Source: Massilia oculi (GTDB taxonomy: Bacteria > Pseudomonadota > Gammaproteobacteria > Burkholderiales > Burkholderiaceae_D). Taken from it: a stretch of 64,000 nt of DNA. The stretch lies in contig NZ_CP029343.1 in assembly GCF_003143515.1 (NCBI RefSeq), positions 3,348,001-3,412,000 on the forward strand, written 5' to 3'. Of the stretch, positions 36,480 through 47,228 are shown one piece after another. Under the pieces are notes generated by a model, which saw only the letters and a list, made by a program, of their open reading frames with translations, had not been told where the DNA came from and did no database searches. Position numbers and translations under genes: made by a program. How positions within the stretch are numbered: position 1 is the stretch's first letter; the number at the start of each line of letters is the position of its first letter.

Positions 36480-38435
36480 ATGAGCGCATTTATTAAATAT
36501 TGCTACCGGCATATTTTGTTGGCCACGGGTACGGTTGTGTCGTTGTCCATGCCTGCCGTTGCCGCCGCTGGCGGGCAGGACGACCTGGCCGACCTGTCGA
36601 TCGAAGAGCTGGCCAATATCCAGGTGACTTCCGTCTCGAAGCGCCCCGAGCGCCTGCAGGATGCGCCGGCCGCGGTGTTCGTGATCACGGGCGACGACAT
36701 CCGCCGTTCCGGCGCCGATTCGCTGCCCGAGGCGCTGCGGCTGGCGCCCAATCTGCACGTGGCGCGCATCAACGGCTACGCCTATTCCATCAGCGCGCGC
36801 GGCCAGAACAGCGGCGGCAGTGTCTTGTCCAACAAGCTGCTGGTGCTGATCGACGGCCGCACGGTCTACACACCGCTGTTCGCCGGCGTGTTCTGGGATG
36901 CGCAGGACGTGCTGCTCGAAGACATCGAGCGCATCGAAGTGGTCAGCGGGCCGGGCGGCGTGGTATGGGGCTTGAACGCGGTGAACGGCGTCATCAACAT
37001 CACGACCCGTTCCGCGCGCGACACGCAGGGCGGCATGCTGGCGCTGCAGGGCGCCAGCGACGGCAGCGGGGGCGCCGCCTTCCGCCAGGGCGGCACGAGC
37101 GCCGGCGGCGTCGCCTGGCGCGTTTTCGGCAAGACGACCCGTCGCAGCGACAGCGACCGCATCGAAGGCGGGCGCATCGACGACAGTCACCGGCGCGCGA
37201 TGGCCGGGGTGCGCGCCGACTGGGAGCAGGGGAGCGATCGTTATTCGGTCGTCGGCAATGTCTACCAGGGCCGGCTCGACCAGCCTCAGCCCGGCGAAAT
37301 CGCGGTGCCCCGCGGTCCCACCGAGCTCGGCCGGGTACGCTCGGACGGCGCCAACCTGACCGCGCGCTGGCGGCGCGCCCTGGAAGGCGGCGGCGACATC
37401 GCCGTGCAGGCCTATCTCGATCACACGGTGCGCGAATCGCCGCCGCTGTTTTCCGAACGCCTGACCACCGCCGACGTGCAGTTCCAGCACACCTTGCCGG
37501 CCGCCGGCCGCCATGGCGTCGTATGGGGCGCCAACTAACGCCAGACGCGCGACCGGGTCGGCAACAGCCAATGGGTGGCCTTCCTGCCGGCCGATACCAA
37601 CCAGCGGTGGGGCAGCCTGTTCGTGCAAGACGAGATCGCGCTGGACGACGCCTGGCGCCTGACATTGGGCGGACGCGCCGAATACAATCATTACACCGGC
37701 GTCGAATGGCTGCCGAGCGCGCGCCTGTCATGGCGCATGTCGCCGCAGCACGCCTTCTGGGCGTCGGCGGCGCGCACCGTGCGCGCCCCCGCACGGCTCG
37801 ACGCCGACGCCTGGGTGCCTGGCCAGCCGCCATTCATCCTGCGCGGCGGGCCAACGGTGCGCAGCGAAGTGGCGCGCGTCATCGAACTGGGCGTGCGCGG
37901 CCAGCCGACGGCGGCGCTGTCGTATTCGGTCACGCTGTTCCATACCGATTACGACCACCTGCGCACGCAGGAACTCGATCCCACGCGCAGCTACCTGGTG
38001 TTCGCCAACCTGATGGAAGGCCATGCCAGCGGCATCGAAGCCTGGGGCAGCTGGCAGCCGATGCCGCGCTGGCGCCTGTCGGGCGGCTGGACCGCGCTGC
38101 GCCAGCGCCTGGCCCTGAAACCGGGCGGCAACGACGCGGCGCGCCTGGAGACGGCACGGCGCGATCCCTCGCACACCCTGCAGCTGCGCTCGAGCTACAA
38201 CATCGACGATGCGCGCGAGGTCGACGTCACGGTGCGCCGGGTGGGCGACATGCCGGCGTCACGGGTGCAGTCATACACGGCGCTCGACGCGCGCTTCGGC
38301 TGGCGGGTGCGGCCGGGACTGGCGCTGTCGGTGTACGGGGAAAACCTGAACGGCGGGCATGCGGAGTTTGGCTCCAGCACGTACTTGGCGGAATTCGAGC
38401 GCCGGGTGGGCGTCAGGGTGAGGTGGGATTATTGA
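36480..38435 (+). pseudogene. TonB-dependent receptor interrupted by an in-frame TAA
   Basis: One open frame of 652 codons if the TAA at 37536-37538 (codon 353) is ignored. The N-terminal half has the plug: LADLSIEELANIQVTSVSKR (TonB-box region), VFVITGDDIRRSGADSLPEAL and LVLIDGRTVYTPLFAGVFWD, GPGGVVWGLNAVNGVINI. The second half continues in the same frame with barrel strands (VQDEIALDDAWRLTLGGRAEY) and ends in the aromatic RVRWDY. The interrupted stretch reads WGAN-stop-RQTRDRV, where Tyr (TAC or TAT) is expected, so a single base change explains it. Alternatives: sequencing error, or a recent loss-of-function allele. A TAAAAT at 36468-36473 is a possible -10. Confidence 0.85.
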
Positions 38436-38471
38436 GCGCAGCGCAGGGGCCGTTCTTTTGTCGGCCCCTGA

Positions 38472-38501
38472 ACGTCGTTCCCGCCTTCGCGGGAACGACG
38501 T
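38472..38501. repeat. Perfect 13-bp palindrome, REP-like
   Basis: ACGTCGTTCCCGC (38472-38484), loop CTTC, GCGGGAACGACGT (38489-38501). It lies between the receptor and purB, which converge. The GTCGTTCCCGC-CTTC-GCGGGAACGAC form resembles dispersed intergenic palindromes found in many proteobacteria; it may also help terminate both transcripts. Confidence 0.7.
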
Positions 38502-38515
38502 GCTGAGGGTAACGC

Positions 38516-40663
<2,148 letters not shown>

Positions 40664-40667
<4 letters not shown>

Positions 40668-41608
40668 ACGGCGTGCCGGGCATGTCCACCGCCGTGGTGT
40701 TCGGCGAGGCGCTGGTCGACGATTTCCAGCCCGAGCAGGTCGTCGGCGGGGCGCCGTTCAACGTGGCGCGCCACCTGGCCGCCTTCATGGCGCCGGTCCT
40801 GGCCATCACCCGCATCGGCGACGACAGGAGCGGCCAGCTGGTGCGCGCCGAGTTCGAGCGCTTCGCCATGAGCGAGGCCGGGCTGCAGCGCGACCCGCTG
40901 GAAGAAACCGGCCGCGTGCTGGTCGAGCGCGGCCCGCGCGGCCACCGCTTCACGATCCTGCCGAACCAGGCCTATGATTTCATCGACCGCGCCGCGGCGG
41001 TGGCGAGCGTGGAAGGCGTTACGCCGGGCATCGTCTATTTCGGGATGCTGGCCCAGCGCCACGAGGCGTCGCGCGGCGCTTTGAGCGCCGTACTGGATGG
41101 CGCCGCCGGCACGGCGACGCGCTTTCTCGACCTGAACCTGCGCGACGGCCAGTACGACGAGCGCGGCGTCACCCGCTCGCTGCAGGCGGCGAACATCGTC
41201 AAGGTCAACGAAGAAGAATTGCAGGCGCTGTTCGGCTGGTATTTCCAGATCAAGCCCGACGATCCGCCGCTGGCGGCCGACGCGGTCCACGCCTCGTGCC
41301 AGGCATTGCTCAAGATGTTCTCGCTCGACGCCCTGATCGTGACCCTGGGCCACCGCGGCTCGGCGTACTTCGACAGCGAGGGCCGGGTCCTGACCCAGCG
41401 CGACCATCCGGCCCCGCCGTTCGTGATCGATACGGTGGGGGCGGGCGACGCCTTCGCGGCGATCTTCCTGCTGGGACGGATGCGCGGCTGGCCGCTCGAG
41501 ACGAGTCTGGCGCGCGCGAACGAATTCGCCGGCGCGATCTGCGCGATTCCCGGCGCGGTGCCGAGGGATATGGGGTTCTACGACAAGTGGATGACGCGCT
41601 GGCGCTGA
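40664..41608 (+). CDS. PfkB family carbohydrate kinase
   Basis: A 314-residue ribokinase-fold sugar kinase. Motifs: VVGGAPFNVARHLAAF near the N-terminus (sugar binding), KVNEEELQALFG, and the PfkB signature DTVGAGDAFAAIFL with the catalytic Asp. The pattern is that of fructokinase-like enzymes; the sugar is unknown. The start at 40664 was chosen for its ATGA overlap with the GST stop; ATG 40682 is an alternative. Confidence 0.88.
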
Positions 41609-41634
41609 GGGCCAGGGCGGGACACAATGCAACA

Positions 41635-41654
41635 GGGCCGGCGCAAGCCGGCCC
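41635..41654 (-). terminator. GC hairpin at the end of bfr
   Basis: GGGCCGGC (41635-41642), loop GCAA, GCCGGCCC (41647-41654), between the convergent PfkB and bfr genes. There is no T-run, so termination strength is uncertain. Confidence 0.5.
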
Positions 41655-41683
41655 AGGTTGATCACGACGCGATCATGCCGCGA

Positions 41684-42154
41684 TCACGAAGCGATCTGGC
41701 TCTGCAGGTAATTCTGGATGCCGACCTTGACGATCAGGTCGAGCTGGGTTTCCAGCCACTCGATGTGCTCTTCGGTGTCTTCCAGGATCATCAGGAACAG
41801 GTCGCGCGACACGTAGTCGGCGGCCGCTTCGCAGGCGGCGATGCCTTCCTTGACGGTCACTTGCGCGCCGCGTTCCAGCTTCAGATCGCATTCCAGCATT
41901 TCCTGCGTCGATTCGCCGATCATCAGTTTGTGCAGCGCCTGCAGGTTCGGCAGGCCGTCCAGCATCAGGATGCGGTCGATCAGCTTGTCGGCATGCTTCA
42001 TTTCGCCGATCGATTCTTCGTATTCCTTTTTACCCAGTTTTTCCAGGCCCCAATGGCGGTACATGCGCGCATGCAGGAAATACTGGTTGATTGCGGTGAG
42101 TTCGTTGGTCAGCTGTGCGTTCAGCAGACGGAGAACGTTTTGATCGCCTTTCAT
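41684..42154 (-). CDS. bfr: Bacterioferritin
   Basis: A 156-residue iron-storage subunit of the 24-mer cage. Haem ligand Met52 and ferroxidase residues Glu18, Glu51 and His54 are at the canonical numbers (for example [13 protein letters not shown]), and [12 protein letters not shown] holds the C-terminal ligands. ATG 42154 gives [12 protein letters not shown]. Bfd (42671-42880), which releases its iron, is encoded ~0.5 kb upstream on the same strand. Confidence 0.96.
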   Translation of the reverse strand: MKGDQNVLRLLNAQLTNELTAINQYFLHARMYRHWGLEKLGKKEYEESIGEMKHADKLIDRILMLDGLPNLQALHKLMIGESTQEMLECDLKLERGAQVTVKEGIAACEAAADYVSRDLFLMILEDTEEHIEWLETQLDLIVKVGIQNYLQSQIAS

Positions 42155-42411
42155 TGGAGTGCCCCTGATAATTTTGAATGGCCTCAATGATAGCAAACAA
42201 GCCAGCGCAATATGCCCTCAAAAGGGACAAAATTGCCTAAAAAAGCGCGCTAAATCGAAGAAAAAGCCACAAATTGGGGCGTAATAAAAACCGTTCTCAC
42301 TCCACGTTGATAACGCTTCTCGCTACCGCGAAAAGGAAATCAGAACGCTTCTCGTTTTACCGCTCCCGGCATCATCCATGGCTTTATTTACCGCATTGAA
42401 AACCTTGAATC
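42155..42411. other. Non-coding region upstream of bfr with direct repeats
   Basis: AT-rich region without a convincing gene. AACGCTTCTCG occurs at 42312-42322 and 42344-42354, and a related CCGTTCTCAC near 42291. These could be regulator sites for bfr. The plus-strand open frame from 42378 has no protein-like features. Confidence 0.4.
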
Positions 42412-42420
42412 ACGGTCTTG

Positions 42421-42554
42421 CCGTCGCTGCGCCCGGATATCCCGGCGCGGGCGGTGAGGATGATCATCGGCGTCGCGTTACCGGCTCCGCGCAGGCTGCG
42501 CAGCAGGGACAGGCCCTATTCGCCGGCCAGGCCGAGGTCGGGCAGGATGGTCAT
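42421..42554 (-). pseudogene. Decayed response-regulator receiver fragment
   Basis: On the minus strand the reading MTILPDLGLAGE, stop (TAG, plus-strand 42516-42518), GLSLLRSLRGAGNATPM, IILTAR resembles the receiver-domain segment around the phosphoacceptor of OmpR-type regulators (usually PDLxLxGExGLSLLRxLR...TPVIILTAR). Similarity fades after ILTAR. Nothing upstream of 42555 fits the N-terminus. Probably a relic; the identification is by eye. Confidence 0.4.
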
Positions 42555-42670
42555 GGGCTTACCGGAGAGTTTCGACCGGCCAGTACAGCCAGCGGCGGTT
42601 TGACCGCTTTTCAAGACCCGAGGAAGAACAACGCGCCGCGGCCTGGCGGGGCAGGCCGTATGCTGGCGAG

Positions 42671-42880
42671 TCAGGCCGTTTGCGGAAGGCGGCGCACTTC
42701 GGTGATGGTGGTCTTGCTGTCGAGATGGGTATGCAGGACTTCGCGTGCGTAGCTGACGCAGGTGCCGCACATGGTGCCGACGCCGAGTTCCTTGCGCAAT
42801 TCGGCGATCGACGAGATGCCCAGGTCGACGGCCTGGCGGATTTCACGGTCGGAGATGTTGTTGCAGACGCAGACGATCAT
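42671..42880 (-). CDS. bfd: Bacterioferritin-associated ferredoxin
   Basis: A 69-residue [2Fe-2S] protein with the BFD ligands Cys4, Cys6, Cys38 and Cys41 (MIVCVCNNIS and GTMCGTCV). It docks on bacterioferritin and reduces its core iron for release. A Fur-box-like site lies 31 nt upstream of the start codon, fitting induction under iron starvation. Confidence 0.93.
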   Translation of the reverse strand: MIVCVCNNISDREIRQAVDLGISSIAELRKELGVGTMCGTCVSYAREVLHTHLDSKTTITEVRRLPQTA

Positions 42881-42910
42881 CGGAGCTACCCTTGCTAATT
42901 ACACTAGAAA

Positions 42911-42929
42911 AATGCGAATCATTCTCATT
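42911..42929. promoter_or_regulatory. Fur box 1 (bfd-feoA intergenic)
   Basis: AATGCGAATCATTCTCATT; its reverse complement, AATGAGAATGATTCGCATT, is a classical Fur-site form. It is 31 nt from the bfd start and about 190 nt from feoA, so it most likely controls bfd. Confidence 0.75.
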
Positions 42930-43029
42930 TGCGTTGGTATTTTCTGTAAACTCGGCCACGAAAGCAAGCGAATTCTGCGAACTGTTTGCACTATTTTTGC
43001 GCTTTCCGGCCTGGCAATGACAAGCTGCA

Positions 43030-43048
43030 AATAGTAATAGTTCGCATT
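43030..43048. promoter_or_regulatory. Fur box 2 (proximal to feoA), weaker
   Basis: AATAGTAATAGTTCGCATT; its reverse complement agrees with Fur box 1 at 14 of 19 positions. It lies 68 nt before the feoA start. Confidence 0.5.
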
Positions 43049-43115
43049 TAGGTTTATGATGACGGCATCATTCTTGTCGCTGTCTCATAAGCGCAACAAC
43101 CACCTGGAAGCTGCC

Positions 43116-43370
43116 ATGACCCTAGCCCCCACCCTGTCCACACTCGACTCGCTGAAAGCGGGCCAGAGTGCCACCGTAGTCCAGCTGGCGCCGCATGCGC
43201 AGGGCGGTGTCGATGTCCAGCGCCGCCTGATGGAGCTGGGCTTCGTGCCGGGCGAGCGCATCCGCGTGCTCAAGCGCGTGCTGGGCGGTCCGCTGGCGGT
43301 CAAGGTCGGCGAGTCGACCTTCGCGCTGCGCCGCTTCGAAGCGGCCCTCGTCTCGATCAAGGCGGATTGA
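43116..43370 (+). CDS. feoA: Ferrous iron transport protein A
   Basis: An 84-residue SH3-like cytoplasmic protein required for FeoB-mediated Fe(II) uptake. DVQRRLMELGFVPGERIRVL and GGPLAVKVGESTFALRR are the family motifs. ATG 43116 has TGGAAG upstream. feoB starts 4 nt after the stop. Confidence 0.93.
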   Translation: MTLAPTLSTLDSLKAGQSATVVQLAPHAQGGVDVQRRLMELGFVPGERIRVLKRVLGGPLAVKVGESTFALRRFEAALVSIKAD

Positions 43371-43374
43371 GCGC

Positions 43375-45255
43375 ATGGGAGTCATGGAACAACAGGTGGC
43401 TGCTCGTACTCCACTGGTCGCACTGCTCGGCAACCCCAACTGCGGCAAGACCGCGCTCTTCAACCGTCTCACCGGCTCGCGCCAGAAGGTCGCGAACTAT
43501 GCCGGCGTCACCATCGAGCGCAAGGAGGGCAGCTTCAAGTCGCCGGCCGGCCGCGCGTTCCGCGTGCTCGACCTGCCGGGCGCCTACAGCCTGAACGCAC
43601 AGACGCCGGACGAAGGCATCACGCGTGACGTGGTGGCCGGCCTGCGCGCCGGCGAGCAGGCGCCGGACGTCGTGCTGTGCGTGGTCAACGCGACCAATCT
43701 GCGCCTGAACCTGCGCCTGGTGTTGGAGCTCAAGCGCCTCGGCCTGCCGATGGTGCTGGCCCTGAACATGGTCGACGTCGCGAAGAAGCGCGGCATCGAG
43801 ATCGATACCGCCAGGCTGTCGCAGGAACTGGGCATGCCGGTGGTGGAAACCGTGGCCATCCAGTCGGGCGGCGAGCAGGCCTTGCTGGCCGAGCTGGATC
43901 GCATGGCCTTCGATGCCCCGGTCAAGGCCAATCCGCTGTCGGCGATCGACGCCGTGCCGGTCGAGGAGACCCAGCGTGAGGTGCGCCGCATCCTGGCCGC
44001 CGCCGTCTCCACCGCGAAGGACACCGGCAACCTGACCGAGAAGATCGACAACGTCGTGATGCATCCGGTCGCGGGCCCGGTCATCCTGGCCGCGCTGATG
44101 TTCCTGATCTTCCAGGCCGTGTTCAGCTGGGCCGGCACGCCGATGGACCTGATCGAAGCCGGCGTCGGCGCGCTGGGCGAAGCCGTCGGCGGCCTGCTCG
44201 GCGAAGGCATCCTGCACAGCCTGATCGTGGACGGCATCATCGCCGGCGTCGGCAGCGTGCTGGTATTCCTGCCGCAGATCCTGATCCTGTTCTTCTTCAT
44301 CCTGCTGCTCGAAGACGTGGGCTACCTGCCGCGCGCGGCCTTCCTGCTGGACCGCATCATGGGCAGCGTCGGCCTGTCGGGCCGCGCCTTCCTGCCGCTG
44401 CTGTCCTCGTTCGCCTGCGCGATCCCCGGCGTGATGGCCGCGCGCACGATCCAGAATCCGCGCGACCGCCTGGTGACGATCATGATCGCGCCCCTGATGA
44501 CGTGCTCGGCGCGCCTGCCGGTGTATGCGCTCCTGATCGCGGCCTTCATCCCCGACCAGACCGTGGCCGGCATCCTCAACCTGCAAGGGCTGGTGCTGTT
44601 CATCCTGTACATGGCCGGCATCCTGTCGGCGATGGCGGTGGCCTGGTTCATGAAGCGCCGCAGCACCTACAAGCAGCACGCGCTGATGCTCGAACTGCCG
44701 GCCTACCACTGGCCACAGCTGAGCGCCCTGGCCTCGGGCCTGTGGGAACGCACCAAGATCTTCCTGATGCGGGTCGGCACCCTGATCCTGACCATGATGG
44801 TCCTGCTCTGGCTGCTGTCGAGCTTCCCGGGCGCGCCGGAAGGCGCGACCGAGCCGCCGATCTACTACAGCGTGGCCGGCATGATCGGCCGCGCGCTGGA
44901 AGTGATCCTGGCGCCGATCGGCTTCAACTGGCAGATCGCGATCGCGCTGGTGCCGGGCATGGCCGCGCGCGAAGTGGCGGTCGGCGCGCTGGGCACCGTG
45001 TACGCGCTGTCGGGCGGCGACGAAGTCGGCGACACCCTGGCGCCGCTGATCGCGCAGTCGTGGTCGCTGGCCACGGGTCTCGCGCTGCTGGCCTGGTACG
45101 TCTATGCGCCGCACTGCCTGCCGACCCTGGCCACCGTGGCCCGCGAAACCGGCAGCCGCAAGTACGCCTGGATCATGGCTGGCTATATGTTCGGCCTGGC
45201 CTACGTGGCGGCCTTCATCGTCTACCGCGTCACCCTCGCCATCACTGGAGCCTGA
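43375..45255 (+). CDS. feoB: Ferrous iron transporter B
   Basis: A 626-residue GTPase-transporter for Fe(II). The N-terminal G domain has GNPNCGKTALFN at 19-30 (G1), DLPGAYSLNAQTPDE (G3) and NMVDVAKKRG (G4); the membrane part has the two Gate regions, including RAAFLLDRIMGSVGLSGRAF and PLLSSFACAIPGVMAARTIQ (conserved Cys). It is somewhat shorter than E. coli FeoB, lacking part of the C-terminal extension, as is common in betaproteobacteria. It starts 4 nt after feoA and ends 3 nt before the Cys-rich protein. Confidence 0.96.
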   Translation: MGVMEQQVAARTPLVALLGNPNCGKTALFNRLTGSRQKVANYAGVTIERKEGSFKSPAGRAFRVLDLPGAYSLNAQTPDEGITRDVVAGLRAGEQAPDVVLCVVNATNLRLNLRLVLELKRLGLPMVLALNMVDVAKKRGIEIDTARLSQELGMPVVETVAIQSGGEQALLAELDRMAFDAPVKANPLSAIDAVPVEETQREVRRILAAAVSTAKDTGNLTEKIDNVVMHPVAGPVILAALMFLIFQAVFSWAGTPMDLIEAGVGALGEAVGGLLGEGILHSLIVDGIIAGVGSVLVFLPQILILFFFILLLEDVGYLPRAAFLLDRIMGSVGLSGRAFLPLLSSFACAIPGVMAARTIQNPRDRLVTIMIAPLMTCSARLPVYALLIAAFIPDQTVAGILNLQGLVLFILYMAGILSAMAVAWFMKRRSTYKQHALMLELPAYHWPQLSALASGLWERTKIFLMRVGTLILTMMVLLWLLSSFPGAPEGATEPPIYYSVAGMIGRALEVILAPIGFNWQIAIALVPGMAAREVAVGALGTVYALSGGDEVGDTLAPLIAQSWSLATGLALLAWYVYAPHCLPTLATVARETGSRKYAWIMAGYMFGLAYVAAFIVYRVTLAITGA

Positions 45256-45258
45256 ATC

Positions 45259-45510
45259 ATGCAGGAACTGCTTGTTGCCGTCATCGTGCTTGCCTCGGCG
45301 CTGTACCTGGGCGCCAAATACATGTCGCCCGGCCTGCGTGCGCGCCTGGTCATGCACCTGACCAGGGGCGGCCGCAAGTCCGTCCTGGCGCGCTGGCTGG
45401 ACAAGTCGGGCGGCGGCGGTTGCGGCGGCGGCAGTTGCGGCAGCGGCTGCGCGCCCAAGCAGCCCGACCCGCCGGGCAAGCACCGCGTGATCAAGCTGCA
45501 CCAGCGCTGA
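45259..45510 (+). CDS. FeoB-associated Cys-rich small membrane protein
   Basis: An 83-residue protein with one N-terminal membrane helix (about 3-20) and a glycine-cysteine cluster, GGGGCGGGSCGSGC. It follows feoB by 3 nt and resembles the FeoB-associated Cys-rich proteins that replace or accompany FeoC. Its three cysteines could bind Fe(II) or a cluster; this is an inference. The C-terminus is basic (KHRVIKLHQR). Confidence 0.75.
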   Translation: MQELLVAVIVLASALYLGAKYMSPGLRARLVMHLTRGGRKSVLARWLDKSGGGGCGGGSCGSGCAPKQPDPPGKHRVIKLHQR

Positions 45511-45528
45511 GGACCGGCGCGACGCGGT

Positions 45529-46404
45529 TCAATCCTGCAGCGCCGCGATCAGGCGCTGCGCGTCGAACGGCGCATGCACCTTGACGTCGTTGTCGAAGTA
45601 GCAGTAGACGTCGCGCCTGGCGCGCCTGCGCGGCGCCTTGCTCGCTACCAGGCACGCATCTTCGGGCTGTCCCCCATCGCGCCAGGCGCGAATCTTCCTT
45701 GCCCAGTTTTCGATGGCCTCGTCGTCATAGCCGCTCGCATACAGTTCCTTGTCGCCATGCAGGCGCAGGTACATGAAGTCGGCCGTCACGTCCTCGATCT
45801 GCGGCCATTTTCCGGCCGTGTCGGCCACCACCAGCGCCACCTTGTACTTGCGCAGCAGGGCGATGAAGGCGGGGTCAATGAAGCTTTCGTGGCGGATCTC
45901 GACCGCATGCCGCAGCGGCCGCTTCTTGGTCCCGGGATCGAGCGTCACCCTGCCTTTCATGCGTTGTTCGTGACCCTTCGCCTGTTCGGCGGCGGCTTGG
46001 GTATCATGCGGCAGCAGCGAGAGAAAGGTTTCGAAGCGTTCCGGATCGAAGGAAAAATTGGGCGGGAACTGCCACAGCATGGGGCCCAGCTTCTCGCGCA
46101 GCGCCAGCACGCCCGAGGCCAGCACATTGGCCAGCGGCTTCTCGACGTCGCGCAGGCGCAGCATGTGGGTGATGAAGCGGTTGCCCTTGACCGCGAACAC
46201 GAAGCCGGGCGGCGTGGCCTCGTACCAGGCGGCATAGCTTTCCGGCCGCTGCAGCGCGTAGAACGAGCCGTTGATCTCGATGCTGGACAGCTGGCCGGAC
46301 GCGTATTCGAGCTCGCGGCGCTGGGCCAGGCCGGGCGGATAGAACGCGCCGCGCCACGGCGCATAGCGCCACCCCGAGATGCCGATACAGGTCTTTCCGC
46401 TCAT
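45529..46404 (-). CDS. DUF72 domain-containing protein
   Basis: A 291-residue protein of the DUF72 (YecE) family, a TIM-barrel fold of unknown activity. The N-terminus GISGWRYAPWRGAFYPPGL and the segments EINGSFYALQRPESY, FVFAVKGNRFITHMLRL, LWQFPPNF and YLRLHGDKELYASGY are characteristic. ATG 46404 was chosen; the in-frame extension overlaps the GST upstream region. Confidence 0.9.
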   Translation of the reverse strand: MSGKTCIGISGWRYAPWRGAFYPPGLAQRRELEYASGQLSSIEINGSFYALQRPESYAAWYEATPPGFVFAVKGNRFITHMLRLRDVEKPLANVLASGVLALREKLGPMLWQFPPNFSFDPERFETFLSLLPHDTQAAAEQAKGHEQRMKGRVTLDPGTKKRPLRHAVEIRHESFIDPAFIALLRKYKVALVVADTAGKWPQIEDVTADFMYLRLHGDKELYASGYDDEAIENWARKIRAWRDGGQPEDACLVASKAPRRRARRDVYCYFDNDVKVHAPFDAQRLIAALQD

Positions 46405-46538
46405 GCCTGCCACGATACATGGGGCGCGTGCACGCGGTCGTGCGCTGGCGCACCCAGCCGGCGCCAATGGCGGCGGCGCCCTTTTGGCAAAGGCGCAACA
46501 GTGCTAAGCTAACGACCATTATTACTATCGAAGCCGCC

Positions 46539-47213
46539 ATGATCGTCGTCCACCACCTGAACAATTCGCGCTCGCAGCGCATCCTGTGGCTGCTGGAAGA
46601 GCTGGGCCTGGAATACGAGATCAAGCGCTACCAGCGCGATCCCAAGACCATGCTGGCGCCGCCCGAGCTGAAGGCCGTGCACCCGCTGGGCAAGTCGCCC
46701 GTCATCAGCGACGGCGACCTGGTGGTGGCCGAATCCGGCGCCATCGTCGAATACCTGGTCGAGCAGTACGGCCAGGGACGCCTGAAACCGGCGGCCGGCA
46801 CTCCGGCGCGCCTGCGCTACAGCCACTTCCTGCACTATGCCGAAGGGTCGGCGATGCCGCCGCTGCTGCTCAAGCTGGTGTTCGACAAGGTCGAGAACAG
46901 CCCGATGCCGTTCTTCGTCAAGCCGATCGCGCGCGGCATCGCGCAAAAGGTCAAGGGCAGCTTCGTGCTGCCGCAGATCGCGCTGCACCTGGGCTACCTG
47001 GAAGCGGAACTGGGCAAGCATCCCTGGTTCACCGGCGAAGAATTCACGGCGGCCGACATCCAGCTCAGCTTCCCGCTCGAGGCGGCCGCCTCGCGCGGCG
47101 GGCTCGATGGCAAGTACCCGAACCTGCTTGATTTCCTGAAGCGCATCCATGCGCGCCCGGCTTACGGGCGCGCGCTCGAACGTGGCGGCAAATACGAGAT
47201 CGGCAAAGCGTAA
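46539..47213 (+). CDS. Glutathione S-transferase family protein (2)
   Basis: A 224-residue GST. MIVVHHLNNSRSQRILWLLE carries the catalytic Ser/Asn region, HPLGKSPVISDGDLVVAES has the cis-Pro and glutathione-binding ES motif, and FTGEEFTAADIQLSFPLE is the C-terminal N-capping box. It is similar to the yeast Gtt1-like bacterial branch. The substrate is unknown. It precedes xni by 15 nt. Confidence 0.9.
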   Translation: MIVVHHLNNSRSQRILWLLEELGLEYEIKRYQRDPKTMLAPPELKAVHPLGKSPVISDGDLVVAESGAIVEYLVEQYGQGRLKPAAGTPARLRYSHFLHYAEGSAMPPLLLKLVFDKVENSPMPFFVKPIARGIAQKVKGSFVLPQIALHLGYLEAELGKHPWFTGEEFTAADIQLSFPLEAAASRGGLDGKYPNLLDFLKRIHARPAYGRALERGGKYEIGKA

Positions 47214-47228
47214 GAGGATCCATCAAGC

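Noticed and set aside
38472..38501. Palindrome as a standard rho-independent terminator
   Set aside because: No T-run on either strand; it may still aid termination but is better described as a repeat.
42378..42752. Plus-strand open frame of 124 codons between bfr and bfd
   Set aside because: No protein-like motif; it overlaps the bfd coding strand and a minus-strand receiver-like relic.
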